Positions 54,046 through 62,416 are shown, numbered from the stretch's first letter. The stretch is 64,000 bases of DNA from Caldicellulosiruptor saccharolyticus DSM 8903 (GCF_000016545.1 NC_009437.1:1343501-1407500); one strand, 5' to 3'. Numbers and translations are program-made. The notes: generated from the letters alone by a model not told the origin.

Positions 54046-55119
54046 TTATTCCTTGTACAAGATTGCCTCATTGTCTATATAAAGTTCACAGTTGATATAC
54101 TCGTTTACAATTTCAATGTCCTTTACAAGCTCAATTCTGTACATGCTGGATGTGTACCAATTGAGTTTCGGTTGAACATTTACAAAATTTAGCTTACTGT
54201 CTAATGAAGGAAGTAGATAATTCCAGTTTACGTAGTGATTGAAATTCTCAATAATGTCTGTAATAACTGCATTGAATTTATTTAAAAGAAGTTTCTGAAA
54301 TTCGTGCCATTTTGAAAGTGATGCCTCAATGTTTGTAAGACCAAAATATCCTGCACAGCCTGCTCCTTTTAAGCTTGATGTCGTCCTTGTAAAGCACAAA
54401 TCCAAAGCTTCTATTGTCTCTGGTGGATCAATTGTGAATGTGTCAAAGCTCTTTACAAGCTCATCAGGGAGCTTGTTTCTAAAATCATATTCAATTGCTT
54501 TTAAAGACAGGTTGTGTTCTTTTGCAGCATGATTTATAAAATCTACAAGCCTTTTATCGATTTCTAATACTATAACCTCTTTTGGAAGTTTTGTCAAAGA
54601 TGCTGCGATTGATACCAAATCATCATCGCCAAATACAATAAGTCTCTTTCCAACAAGGTCTCCTTTTTTAATCATAAGAGCAATTCTTGAGAATGCTGTT
54701 TCTTCAGTAACATAACCTTGGTCATATTCAACTATAGCATCAGGTCTTGTCTTTACTATTTCTTTGAACTTCTCATAAGCATCTTTTATTTCGTCAAATA
54801 CGATGCCACGTCCTTCGCAGCATTGACATGTGTAGTTCTTTACCACAGGAATATTGTTCTTTTCAACAAATTCTTTTCCTTTTTTTGTGAGTTCTAAATT
54901 GCCGCTATCATCTGATTTTACGAAATCTATTGAAATGAGATAATTAATTGTTTCCCTCACAACAGCAAATGGCTTTTGTGAAAGAAATACCACTTCCCAA
55001 AAATGATTTGTAGAGTTCAGTGCTGCCAGAATCTTTTCGAAATCTCTTTGAGTTACATTCACCTTTGTTTTGTTCTTTACAAATTCAACTGCACCCTTTA
55101 GTTCATCCACTTCTACCAC
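54046..55119 (-). CDS. bpsA: N4-bis(aminopropyl)spermidine synthase (branched polyamine)
   Basis: 357 residues. A winged-helix-like N-terminal part, an ENYTCQCC-type Cys cluster (TCQCCEGRG near residue 97), and a methyltransferase-like core with VFGDDDLVS and TIDPPETIEALDLC are as in BpsA, which adds aminopropyl groups to spermidine to give a quaternary branched polyamine that protects nucleic acids at high temperature. Found mainly in hyperthermophilic archaea and some thermophilic bacteria. Single gene, minus strand, divergent from truD. No spermidine synthase gene is near. Confidence 0.88.
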   Translation of the reverse strand: MVEVDELKGAVEFVKNKTKVNVTQRDFEKILAALNSTNHFWEVVFLSQKPFAVVRETINYLISIDFVKSDDSGNLELTKKGKEFVEKNNIPVVKNYTCQCCEGRGIVFDEIKDAYEKFKEIVKTRPDAIVEYDQGYVTEETAFSRIALMIKKGDLVGKRLIVFGDDDLVSIAASLTKLPKEVIVLEIDKRLVDFINHAAKEHNLSLKAIEYDFRNKLPDELVKSFDTFTIDPPETIEALDLCFTRTTSSLKGAGCAGYFGLTNIEASLSKWHEFQKLLLNKFNAVITDIIENFNHYVNWNYLLPSLDSKLNFVNVQPKLNWYTSSMYRIELVKDIEIVNEYINCELYIDNEAILYKE

Positions 55120-55244
55120 CTCCTCATGAGTTTAAATGTAGCTTTTTAATAGTTTGTTGACAACAATATATAATAATATCATAATAAAATGAGGTGTCAA
55201 TAAGAGCTTTACAAAAAGAGACTTTAAAAAAGGGTGAAAAAAAC

Positions 55245-56411
55245 TTGAAGATTAAAGTGTTTCCTGAAGATTTTATAGTCAAAGAGGAGATTAACATTGA
55301 AATAAAACCAAGCGGAAAATACAAGATTTATCTTTTGAAAAAGAAGCATTGGAACACAGTTGATGCTTTAAGGTTTATATCAAGAGAGAACAAGATTCCG
55401 TTTGAGAAGATAGGCTGTGCAGGGAGAAAGGATAGACATGCTCTTACTTATCAATATATTTCTGTTCCCAGAGAATATGACATAAATTTCAATAAGGAAA
55501 ATGTTAAACTTGAGTTTCTCGGATATTCGGATGATTTTGTTTCACCTATGACACTCAAAGGCAATTACTTTGAAGTAGTAATAAGAAAGATAAAAAACAA
55601 AGACGAAAGAATTTTTCAAAGACTTGATGAGATAAAAAAATTCGGTTTTCCAAACTATTTTGATGACCAGCGTTTTGGAAGTGCTGAGAATGAACAGGAG
55701 TTTATCGGTGAGAAAATAGCAAAAAAACATTACAACGGTGCACTTAAGCTCTATTTTACTACCATTCATCCTGAAGATAAAAGAGAAGAAAAGGAAAGAA
55801 AGAAAAAGATATTTGAGCTTTGGGGGGACTTCGAAAAGATACTTCCTCTTTGCAAAACAAAGGTTGAAAAAGATATAATAAAAACTTTAATGAAAGGAAA
55901 AAGCAGACATTATTTAATCGAAGCTGTAAACCTTATTCCAAAAGAAGAGATGTCAATGTTCTTTTCAGCTTACCAGAGCTATATTTGGAACAGGACTTTG
56001 AGCACAGTTTTACCATATTATACTGATTTGCTAAGACCTGTTAAAGGGAAGATTATGGAATATCTTATTTATAGAACACTTTCGGAAAAAGCTTTGGATG
56101 AATTGAAAAATCTTCAAATTCCGACTGTATCATCAAAAATACCTTATGTAAACAATTTTGTTAACAATATAATATTGGAGATTTTAAATGAACGAGGGCT
56201 TAAACCTTCAGACTTTGACCTCAAAAAGATAAAAAAATCTTTTTACAAGTCATTTTTAAGACCTGCAATAGTCTTTCCAGAAAATCTTGAGGTTTCAAAC
56301 TTTGAAGAAGATGACTTTTATAGTAGATATTTTAAATTGAAATTAAAATTTCATCTTCCAGCCGGCTCATTTGCCACAATGCTGATAAAGAGTTTAACCA
56401 TATTATATTAA
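55245..56411 (+). CDS. truD: tRNA pseudouridine synthase TruD
   Basis: 388 residues. GRKDRHALTYQYISV holds the catalytic Asp of TruD, and FPNYFDDQRFGS matches the NYFxxQRFG motif; the C-terminal LPAGSFATMLIKSL also fits. It makes pseudouridine 13 in tRNA-Glu. TruD is common in gamma-proteobacteria and archaea but scarce in Firmicutes, so transfer is possible. Start TTG 55245 has AAGGGTGA; GTG 55194 would add 17 residues. Confidence 0.9.
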   Translation: MKIKVFPEDFIVKEEINIEIKPSGKYKIYLLKKKHWNTVDALRFISRENKIPFEKIGCAGRKDRHALTYQYISVPREYDINFNKENVKLEFLGYSDDFVSPMTLKGNYFEVVIRKIKNKDERIFQRLDEIKKFGFPNYFDDQRFGSAENEQEFIGEKIAKKHYNGALKLYFTTIHPEDKREEKERKKKIFELWGDFEKILPLCKTKVEKDIIKTLMKGKSRHYLIEAVNLIPKEEMSMFFSAYQSYIWNRTLSTVLPYYTDLLRPVKGKIMEYLIYRTLSEKALDELKNLQIPTVSSKIPYVNNFVNNIILEILNERGLKPSDFDLKKIKKSFYKSFLRPAIVFPENLEVSNFEEDDFYSRYFKLKLKFHLPAGSFATMLIKSLTILY

Positions 56412-56435
56412 GTAATTTCAGGAGTGGTGATATTA

Positions 56436-56848
56436 ATGATAATACGTGAAATGAAAGTGGAAGATTGGCAGGAGATGATAAACTTGTGGCAAACAACAGA
56501 AGGAATAGGCCTTGGCAGTAGTGATACTATAGAAGGATTGGAAAGATTCCTAAATAGGAATAAAGTTATGAGCTTTGTATGTGAGATTGACGGTAAAATA
56601 GTAGCCACCATTATGTGTGGACATGATGGGCGACGTGGCTTTATATATCATTTGGCAGTTGCTAAGAATTTTAGATTGCAGGGCATAGGAAAAAGCCTGG
56701 TGGAAATGCGCTGCAAGAGCTAAAAAAGCAAGGAATATATAAATGCCATATTTTTGTAATGAAAGATAATGAAAAAGGGAAAAATTTTTGGTCTAAGATG
56801 GGTTTCCAAAAGCGGAATGATATAGAGGTATTCTCAATAGATATTTAG
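56436..56848 (+). pseudogene. GNAT acetyltransferase broken by a frameshift
   Basis: The first frame (MIIREMKVEDWQEMINLW to 56723) covers the acetyl-CoA-binding fold through RLQGIGKSLVE. At about 56704 the frame breaks: reading on in the other frame gives GNALQELKKQGIYKCH and then FWSKMGFQKRND, the normal GNAT ending, to TAG 56848. Adding one A to the GAAATG run at 56703-56708 would restore LVENALQELKKQG. A recent single-base loss, or a sequencing error, explains it. Confidence 0.8.
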
Positions 56849-56918
56849 CAAAAAATAAAATGAATGTAATATAAAGTTACTTTGAATTTTCAATAGAATT
56901 GCGAACACATAATCGCTA

Positions 56919-56947
56919 TTGACTGACAATCTGATTGTCTTTATAAT
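56919..56947 (+). promoter_or_regulatory. promoter for tRNA-His and tRNA-Gln
   Basis: TTGACT (56919-56924) and TATAAT (56942-56947) are 17 bases apart, about 26 bases ahead of tRNA-His. Confidence 0.75.
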
Positions 56948-56972
56948 ATAATCTGCTTGTTAAAAAAGAGGC

Positions 56973-57050
56973 GGTGGATATAGCTCAGTTGGTTAGAGCG
57001 CCAGGTTGTGGCCCTGGAGGTCATGGGTTCGAGTCCCATTATCCACCCCA
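56973..57050 (+). tRNA. tRNA-His (anticodon GTG)
   Basis: Begins with the extra G(-1) of histidine tRNAs, then GTGGATATAGCTCAGTTGG; anticodon loop TTGTGGC; T-arm GGGTTCGAGTCCC; acceptor TATCCAC and encoded CCA. All arms fold. Confidence 0.97.
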
Positions 57051-57064
57051 TATATAAAATAAGT

Positions 57065-57140
57065 TGGGGTGTCGCCAAGCGGTAAGGCACAGGACTTTGA
57101 CTCCTGCATTCCGGTGGTTCGAATCCACCCACCCCAGCCA
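57065..57140 (+). tRNA. tRNA-Gln (anticodon TTG)
   Basis: TGGGGTGTCGCCAAGCGG start, anticodon loop CTTTGAC, T-arm GGTTCGAATCC, acceptor CACCCCA with GCCA. It follows tRNA-His by 14 bases in one transcript. Confidence 0.97.
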
Positions 57141-57745
57141 TTTTTATTTTACGGAGCATTCTCAAGTGTTACATGGAACAGTTGAAAAATGTAAAATGGC
57201 AAATAAAAACATCAAGTCCTGCAGACAATTTTTAAGGCAAAATAGGGTGCAGGATTTTAAGAAGAATAAAGGATACAATCTCGTGAAGAAGACAGTAACA
57301 CCAATCGCAGAGTTTAAAAACTTTGTGAGAGGTGTTTTTTTATGTCCATTAAGGTGTCTTTTTGATTTTTTGCAGAGGGAACATAAAAAATTTGGATTGT
57401 TTGATTGGTTGAATGGGGTTTAAATCATAAAAGTCAGATTGTTCAAAAAACTTTCTTTGACTCAGTTCACTACAATCATTTCAGATAATTTTTTCCCTTT
57501 GGATTTATATTTGTTTATCAGTGAATAATCAGAATGCGAGAAATAAAAATAATGGTATAAATTAACAACAGGAAACAATAAGAGGTAAATTTTTTACTTT
57601 GACAAAACAAAAAAATACAAATATGGGTACAAAATATTGCAAAAAAAAAAACAATATTATAAATTGAAATTAAAAACAGCAGTTATAAATTATAATTAAA
57701 GGTTCTTAAATGAAATAGAATTAAAAAACGAAAGGGTGAGAAGAT
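57141..57745. other. interval after tRNA-Gln without a convincing gene
   Basis: A 75-codon frame at 57196-57423 (MANKNIKSCRQFLRQ) lacks a ribosome-binding site and shows no family. From 57424 the sequence is very AT-rich with long A runs (57647-57658) and no repeat of the tRNA 3' end that would mark an integration site. The promoter of the protease gene must lie here, but I could not choose one candidate with confidence. Confidence 0.4.
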
Positions 57746-58363
57746 ATGGTCAAAAAATTACTAAAAAAGGGAAGGTACAAAAGAATCGTGATTAGTGCTA
57801 TTGTGTTTCTTACATTACTCTTACTGAACCTTAGTGATGCATTTGCAGAAAATACAGTTACGTATGTTGAACTTCCAGTTAAAAAGGTAAGGCAGGCATA
57901 TTCAAATTGGTGCTGGGCAGCAGGGTGTGAGTCGATATTGTACTATTGCAAAAACTATTTAGGTTTTGGGAGAGAGGCAACACAGTGGGATATAGTGAAG
58001 TATATTTATGGAAGTTACGTAAATCAAGGCGCAACGCTCTCTGATATACAAAGAGCGCTCAGCTATTATGGTGTTGGTTCTTCGCGTATGTATCCTATAA
58101 GCGGTAATACAATAACCTACGGTCAAATATGTGAGCAGATAGTCAGTTTAAGAAGTCCAATAGGAATAAATGTTGTTGTTGGTGCTGGTCATTTTGCAGT
58201 ATTGTGTGGAATATGGCAATATTTTGATAATGGTAGTTTAAAAAATTTTGTATTGGTAATGGATCCAGCAGTTGGTTATATAAGAACTATACCTGATTCA
58301 GAATTGAGAGATAATGATTTTGATTGGGAATTAATAGAGGCCATAAAAGTTTATAGGCCTTGA
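57746..58363 (+). CDS. secreted papain-like cysteine protease (C39/C70-like)
   Basis: 205 residues. A signal peptide covers about residues 1-35 (basic start, IVFLTLLLLNLSDAFAEN). The catalytic Cys is in QAYSNWCWAAGCESI, His in GAGHFAVLCG, and Asp in VLVMDPAVG, with the oxyanion Gln in QAYSN; this set fits papain-like proteases of the C70/AvrRpt2 and C39-like type. Substrate unknown. AAAGGGTGAG precedes ATG. It pairs with the next gene 28 bases on, a membrane protein, and lies in the accessory island. Confidence 0.8.
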   Translation: MVKKLLKKGRYKRIVISAIVFLTLLLLNLSDAFAENTVTYVELPVKKVRQAYSNWCWAAGCESILYYCKNYLGFGREATQWDIVKYIYGSYVNQGATLSDIQRALSYYGVGSSRMYPISGNTITYGQICEQIVSLRSPIGINVVVGAGHFAVLCGIWQYFDNGSLKNFVLVMDPAVGYIRTIPDSELRDNDFDWELIEAIKVYRP

Positions 58364-58391
58364 TAAGGAGATGGAGAGGAGGGAAGAGATT

Positions 58392-59366
58392 ATGAGAAGG
58401 TCTAGCATCTTTTTAAAAATATTTGTCTTTATATTGGTATGTTTACTTAACATGACAGTATCAGTGTTTGCTAATTCAAATTCTATTATAAATTCTATTA
58501 TAAACCATAACGAAGAAGTTATGAAACTTAAAAGACAGCTTGCGGCTGAACATCATTTGAACGCTCTGCTTGAACTTCTAAATAGAGATAGTTCTTTTAA
58601 AATGAAATTGGATGAACTTACTGGCAACAAAGGTTCTTATGATCTTAAGAAGTTTCAATTGAGTGATGAGTATGAACTCTATAGATTGTTTGTATTTCCT
58701 TTAGAATCGAAATTAGCGTCTAACGGGCACACAAGAATTTTATACTTAAAAGAGGGTTTCAAAAATAAAATAGAAAATTTAAAATTAGAAACATTTGAAG
58801 ATGCACTCAATCCAGAATTTGTTCATAATATGTGGGCAAGAATAATCTATTACGATGGAAAACCTGTTGGATACATGTTAGTTGATTGGGATGAAAGTTG
58901 TAATGATTATATTATTTCAGAATCAACAATGGGATACAGTGGGCTAGGAGAAGCAATTATATTTATGAAAGAATTTTTAAGAAGCAAAGGACAACAACCA
59001 AATGTTAAAATTGTTGACGCTCGTGAAAAGTCATTATATGTTGTTTCTGAAGATGGCAACTGGTGGTGCACTGATGCTGCAGATTCTTCAAATCCACAAA
59101 TGTATAGGAAGCAAATCTGGAGTTTTAAAGAAATTAAAGAGGGCTTAAAAAATAGACCTAAAGAAATGTTAAAACTGTTAGAAAATATACAAAAAGATCC
59201 AGAAAATGTTCCTTTAGGTGGTAGTAATTACAAGCCTTTGTATGAAACTGCAAATGAAATAAAAAAGAGGGAAAACATTTTAATAGCAATATTAATGCTG
59301 TTTATAACAGCCGTTTTTATTGTAGTTGTAAACTTAACTTCTAAAATAAGAAAGAGGAGTATCTAA
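58392..59366 (+). CDS. exported, C-terminally anchored protein of unknown function
   Basis: 324 residues, unrecognised. A signal-like helix (about 6-25) leads to a long external part rich in charged helices (NHNEEVMKLKRQLAAEHH) with a possible alpha/beta middle, then a C-terminal membrane helix (ILIAILMLFITAVFIVVV) and a short basic tail. ATG 58392 has GAGGAGGG; an upstream ATG at 58371 is in frame. Cotranscribed with the cysteine protease, it could be its substrate, inhibitor or anchor. Confidence 0.65.
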   Translation: MRRSSIFLKIFVFILVCLLNMTVSVFANSNSIINSIINHNEEVMKLKRQLAAEHHLNALLELLNRDSSFKMKLDELTGNKGSYDLKKFQLSDEYELYRLFVFPLESKLASNGHTRILYLKEGFKNKIENLKLETFEDALNPEFVHNMWARIIYYDGKPVGYMLVDWDESCNDYIISESTMGYSGLGEAIIFMKEFLRSKGQQPNVKIVDAREKSLYVVSEDGNWWCTDAADSSNPQMYRKQIWSFKEIKEGLKNRPKEMLKLLENIQKDPENVPLGGSNYKPLYETANEIKKRENILIAILMLFITAVFIVVVNLTSKIRKRSI

Positions 59367-59456
59367 AAATTGAGCTATTTGAATTTAAATTAAATTGAAA
59401 CTGTAATGTTTGTAGTTTGAAAGAAAATTTTTTGTTTGATATTAAAATGAAGATAA

Positions 59457-59492
59457 CAAAAAGAGGACGTGCTTTCAAGAGACATCCTTTTT
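59457..59492 (+). terminator. imperfect terminator after the protease pair
   Basis: AAAAAGAGGA pairs imperfectly with TCCTTTTTTT; the stem has bulges but the T tract is seven long. It ends the protease operon. Confidence 0.55.
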
Positions 59493-59570
59493 TTATTGCA
59501 CAACTTAGAAATTTTTAGTAAAATAATTCTAAAAATACTTTGAATCACTATAGGAGAGAACTGATAAAAA

Positions 59571-59747
59571 GTGGAACTCAGAAAAAGTGCGCTCTCTTAT
59601 CTGTTGGGTGTTCTTATTATCTCATTTTTTCTTATATTTATAGTTGTGTTTGTATTTCAATATTCTAATAGTCCTGGAACGGATTTTTTGTTGTCTTTGT
59701 TGGTTGCACATTATATCTGCAAGAGTATATTTTCGTTTGATGATTAG
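59571..59747 (+). CDS. 58-residue membrane peptide candidate
   Basis: GTG 59571 opens 58 codons with AGGAGAG 12 bases upstream. The product has a basic start (MELRKSALSYLLG), a strong helix (LIISFFLIFIVVFVF) and a second weaker one. It belongs to no family I know. It sits between the protease operon terminator and the toxin-antitoxin module. Confidence 0.35.
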   Translation: MELRKSALSYLLGVLIISFFLIFIVVFVFQYSNSPGTDFLLSLLVAHYICKSIFSFDD

Positions 59748-59852
59748 TTAGTAAGTTGTTGTATTCAATTTTTCTAAACTAAACTTGGGGATAAGACGAA
59801 GGTGAAAAAAGTTAAGTAGAACAAAAATTTGATAATAGAAGGTGCTTTGAAA

Positions 59853-60290
59853 GTGATAAGGAGAAATAAAATTGACATTGATCATGCTAAAAAAGCTATT
59901 GGAGATTTGGAGACATTTTTCAGCGCTTTTGGTGACAAGATTGTTGCCTCATATCTTTTTGGCTCATTTGCAATGGGCACAAATACTCCGCTTTCTGACA
60001 TAGACATAGCAGTTTTATTCGACAAGGACCTTTCCAAAAAGATAATGGAAGAACTCGAAAATGAAATTCTTGATGGGCTTATGAAAATGTTTAAAACTGA
60101 TGAAATTGATCTTGTTATTCTTAATCACGCGCCTTTGTCTGTGAGATACGGTGTATTAAAAACTGCAAAGATGGTGTACTGCAGCAATATTGAAAAAACG
60201 GTTGACTTTCAAACAGAGGTCTTTTCAAAGTATCTTGATATAAAGCCTTATAGGGAAGAATTTTATAAGGAATTTTTGAACTCTTTATAA
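59853..60290 (+). CDS. mntA: MntA-type antitoxin nucleotidyltransferase
   Basis: 145 residues. The nucleotidyltransferase motif is GSFAMGTNTPLSDIDIAV, that is GSF followed by D-x-D. In known HepT-MntA modules MntA adds AMP to a tyrosine of HepT and blocks its RNase activity. The partner hepT follows but is interrupted. GTG 59853 has GAAGGTG at 8 bases; TTG 59829 is the longer alternative. The antitoxin looks intact. Confidence 0.9.
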   Translation: MIRRNKIDIDHAKKAIGDLETFFSAFGDKIVASYLFGSFAMGTNTPLSDIDIAVLFDKDLSKKIMEELENEILDGLMKMFKTDEIDLVILNHAPLSVRYGVLKTAKMVYCSNIEKTVDFQTEVFSKYLDIKPYREEFYKEFLNSL

Positions 60291-60451
60291 AGATTTATTG
60301 AAGGGAGTCAGTTTTTAAGATATGGAAAAAATATTATTTCACTTAAAGCTCTTAAAAAAATATACAGAGTTATTAAAAGACATATCAAAAGTTGATTTCG
60401 AGGAATATATGAAAAATGAAATCTTAAAGGGTGCGGCTCAGAGGTATTTAC

Positions 60452-61922
60452 AAAGAATCAGCCAGAAAGCACATCTCCTTTAGGGGATTGTGATGAATGG
60501 CTTGAAACCATTTTGAAAGTACAGGGTACAATAAAAGTGGCAAAAAGTTTTCGGTACTATTAGGAGAGTTGAAAAAATGACAAAGACAGAAATTGCGCAA
60601 ACTTTGCAACAGACTAAAGAAAGAAGAAAAAGCCAGATACCTGTGGTATATCAACTGAAAATCAATCTTAACTCTGTTTCAAAAGAGACAAAAAACAAAC
60701 TCTTTAGGTTGTTTTTAGAAGCGAAATGGTTGTATAACTACATAGTTGCCGATATTGAAAACAGACTTAATAGCAATGCAGATAAGCTAAAAGAAGTTGA
60801 AATAAAGGTTGGGGAGAACTTTGAGAGAAGAAAAATTGAAAATCTCAGTTCACAGATGAAGCAGGCAATAAGAGAAAGAATAGAGCAGAATTTGTACTCA
60901 CTCCATGTACAAAAAGAAAACGGATATAGAACAGGCAAACTGCACTTCAAACACTACGTTAATTCAATTCCACTCAAACAATTTGGAAACACTTTTAAGT
61001 TTGTTAACCAGCAAAAGACCAGAGTTAAAATCCAGGGGATTAAAAAACCTTTGAGGGTTTTGGGGGGACATCAGATTTCAGAGAATAGCGAAATAGCAAA
61101 AGCAGAACTTGTAAGAAAACCAAGTGGTATTTATCTTTTTGTAACCTGCTACATAGATAGGGACAAATACACAAAAGTGTGGGAACAGAGAAAGAACAGA
61201 AAAGGTGTAATAAAACCAAGGGTATGGCAGACGTTTGATGTTGGCGCTGGAATTGATTTTAAACCTGCCGGGCTGGTACTATCAAACACTTTCAAACTTG
61301 AATGGCAGATAAAAGAGACCAAACGGCTAAAGAAGTTGCAAAAGCAGTTTGCACGGCAGAAAAAAGGTTCTAAAAGATGGTACAAGACAAAAGAAAAGAT
61401 TGCAAAAGAGTACGAAAGGTTAACAAATATCAAGTACGATGTGATAAACAAAGTTTGCTCATTTTTATACAGGTACAGGAAAATATGTTTTCAGGAGGAC
61501 AGTATAAAGGGCTGGAAAGACGGACTTTTTTCCAGGTCTGTACACCACAGCGCAGTAGGAGCAATTAAAAGAAGACTGAGCGACAGTCTTCGGGTTTCTA
61601 CTGCGGTGGTCAAAAGAAACATACCAACGACGAAGACATGTAGCAATTGCGGCAGTCGACGGGAAGTTTTGCTATCTGACAGAATTTTTAAATGTTCGGT
61701 GTGTGGACTGTCAATTGATAGGGATTTAAACGCGGCGATAAACATGTTGAAGGAAGTAGGGCTGGGCCGGTCCGAAGTTAAGCCCGTGAAGTAGAAGACC
61801 GCTGCCAGGATATTCAGGGGCAACCCCTATATCCTGGTAAGTCAAACCACGTAGAAGCGGGAAGCCCGATCCCCTGGGAACATGGGAATCCTATCCCCTT
61901 CAGGGGATTGGGAGGAGGTCAA
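60452..61922 (+). mobile_element. IS200/IS605-group TnpB-only element of IS608 type
   Basis: It follows TTTAC (60447-60451) and ends in TCAA (61919-61922), as IS608 relatives follow TTAC and end in TCAA, without target duplication. Left hairpin ATCTCC-TTTA-GGGGAT (60473-60488) is preceded 3 bases away by AAAG (60466-60469); right hairpin ATCCCC-TTCA-GGGGAT (61893-61908) is preceded 3 bases away by GAAT (61886-61889). AAAG and GAAT are the guide tetranucleotides of IS608. The 1471-base element has tnpB and an omega RNA but no tnpA, so it needs a helper in trans. Confidence 0.92.
60577..61794 (+). CDS. tnpB: RNA-guided nuclease TnpB
   Basis: 405 residues. RuvC residues are visible: Asp227 in AGIDFKPAG, Glu307 in ICFQEDSIKGW, Asp381/383 in DRDLNAAINM. 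The zinc finger is TCSNCGS (about 355-360) with FKCSVCG (about 373-376). The N-terminal wedge starts after about 20 extra charged residues. TnpB, ancestor of Cas12, cuts DNA beside a short target-adjacent motif as directed by the omega RNA from the element 3' end. All catalytic positions are intact. ATG 60577 has AGGAGAG upstream. Confidence 0.93.
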   Translation: MTKTEIAQTLQQTKERRKSQIPVVYQLKINLNSVSKETKNKLFRLFLEAKWLYNYIVADIENRLNSNADKLKEVEIKVGENFERRKIENLSSQMKQAIRERIEQNLYSLHVQKENGYRTGKLHFKHYVNSIPLKQFGNTFKFVNQQKTRVKIQGIKKPLRVLGGHQISENSEIAKAELVRKPSGIYLFVTCYIDRDKYTKVWEQRKNRKGVIKPRVWQTFDVGAGIDFKPAGLVLSNTFKLEWQIKETKRLKKLQKQFARQKKGSKRWYKTKEKIAKEYERLTNIKYDVINKVCSFLYRYRKICFQEDSIKGWKDGLFSRSVHHSAVGAIKRRLSDSLRVSTAVVKRNIPTTKTCSNCGSRREVLLSDRIFKCSVCGLSIDRDLNAAINMLKEVGLGRSEVKPVK

Positions 61923-61942
61923 AAGTTGCGATTGAGACATGT
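61740..61942 (+). ncRNA. predicted omega RNA of the TnpB element with hepT guide
   Basis: The scaffold overlaps the end of tnpB and runs to the element end at 61922. It has a strong hairpin, CCAGGATA with TATCCTGG (61805-61837) enclosing AGGGG/CCCCT, the recurring AGCCCGTGAAGTAGAAG and GTAGAAGCGGGAAGCCC segments typical of TnpB-associated RNAs, and the right-end hairpin. The guide would be the flank from 61923, AAGTTGCGATTGAGACATGT, which is hepT coding sequence. The 5' limit is an estimate. Confidence 0.8.
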
Positions 61943-62340
61943 ATTAACATTGGTATTAGAATAATTTCAATAGAACAAACAAAAGGCAAAAACATAAAAA
62001 CACCTGAAACATATGCAGATATATTTTTGGCATTGTCTCAATTAGATATTGTTAATGACGAATTTAGCACAAGACTTTCTCAAATGGCAAAGTTTAGAAA
62101 CAAACTGGTACATCTTTATTGGGAAATTGACGATAGTTTGGTTTATAGGTTTATTAAAGAAAATATGAAAGATTTTGGAGAATATATTTGTTGTATAAAA
62201 AAGTATCTCCAAAATAATTGATATTCACTGTAATGCTTTACAACATAATCATTTAAGCTAATTGTCCGAATATTTCGAACAAAAGTTTGGTATTGTAGAG
62301 TCAGTTGACATCAGCTATAATAACAATGCACCTTAAATAC

Positions 62341-62416
62341 GGGCCATTAGCTCAGTAGGCAGAGCACCAGCCTTTTAAGCTGGGTGTCCCGCGTTCGAGT
62401 CGCGGATGGCTCACCA
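62341..62416 (+). tRNA. tRNA-Lys (anticodon TTT)
   Basis: GGGCCATTAGCTCAGTAGG start, anticodon loop CTTTTAA, T-arm CGCGTTCGAGTCGCG, acceptor ATGGCTC and encoded CCA. It marks the right edge of the accessory island. Confidence 0.97.

Larger units (their letters stand above)
60322..62221 (+). pseudogene. hepT: hepT (HEPN RNase toxin) split by a TnpB element
   Basis: The 5' part runs from ATG 60322 for 44 codons (through LKGAAQRYLQ), then enters the element and hits TAG 60481. The 3' part resumes at 61923 and encodes VAIETCINIGIRI through the HEPN motif RNKLVHLY (R-x4-H-x-Y), ending at TGA 62219-62221. Joining 60451 to 61923 gives a continuous 142-codon HepT. The motif tyrosine is the one AMPylated by MntA in the family. 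The toxin should be off while the element is present. Confidence 0.92.

Noticed and set aside
57064-57423. 119-codon frame over tRNA-Gln
   Set aside because: Its first third is tRNA-Gln; the remainder from 57196 lacks a ribosome-binding site.
57065-57745. Integration site at tRNA-Gln
   Set aside because: No repeat of the tRNA 3' end was found downstream and no integrase gene is present.
60577-61794. tnpB as a Cas12 gene
   Set aside because: At 405 residues and inside an IS608-type element with its end hairpins, TnpB is the right call; there is no array or cas1.
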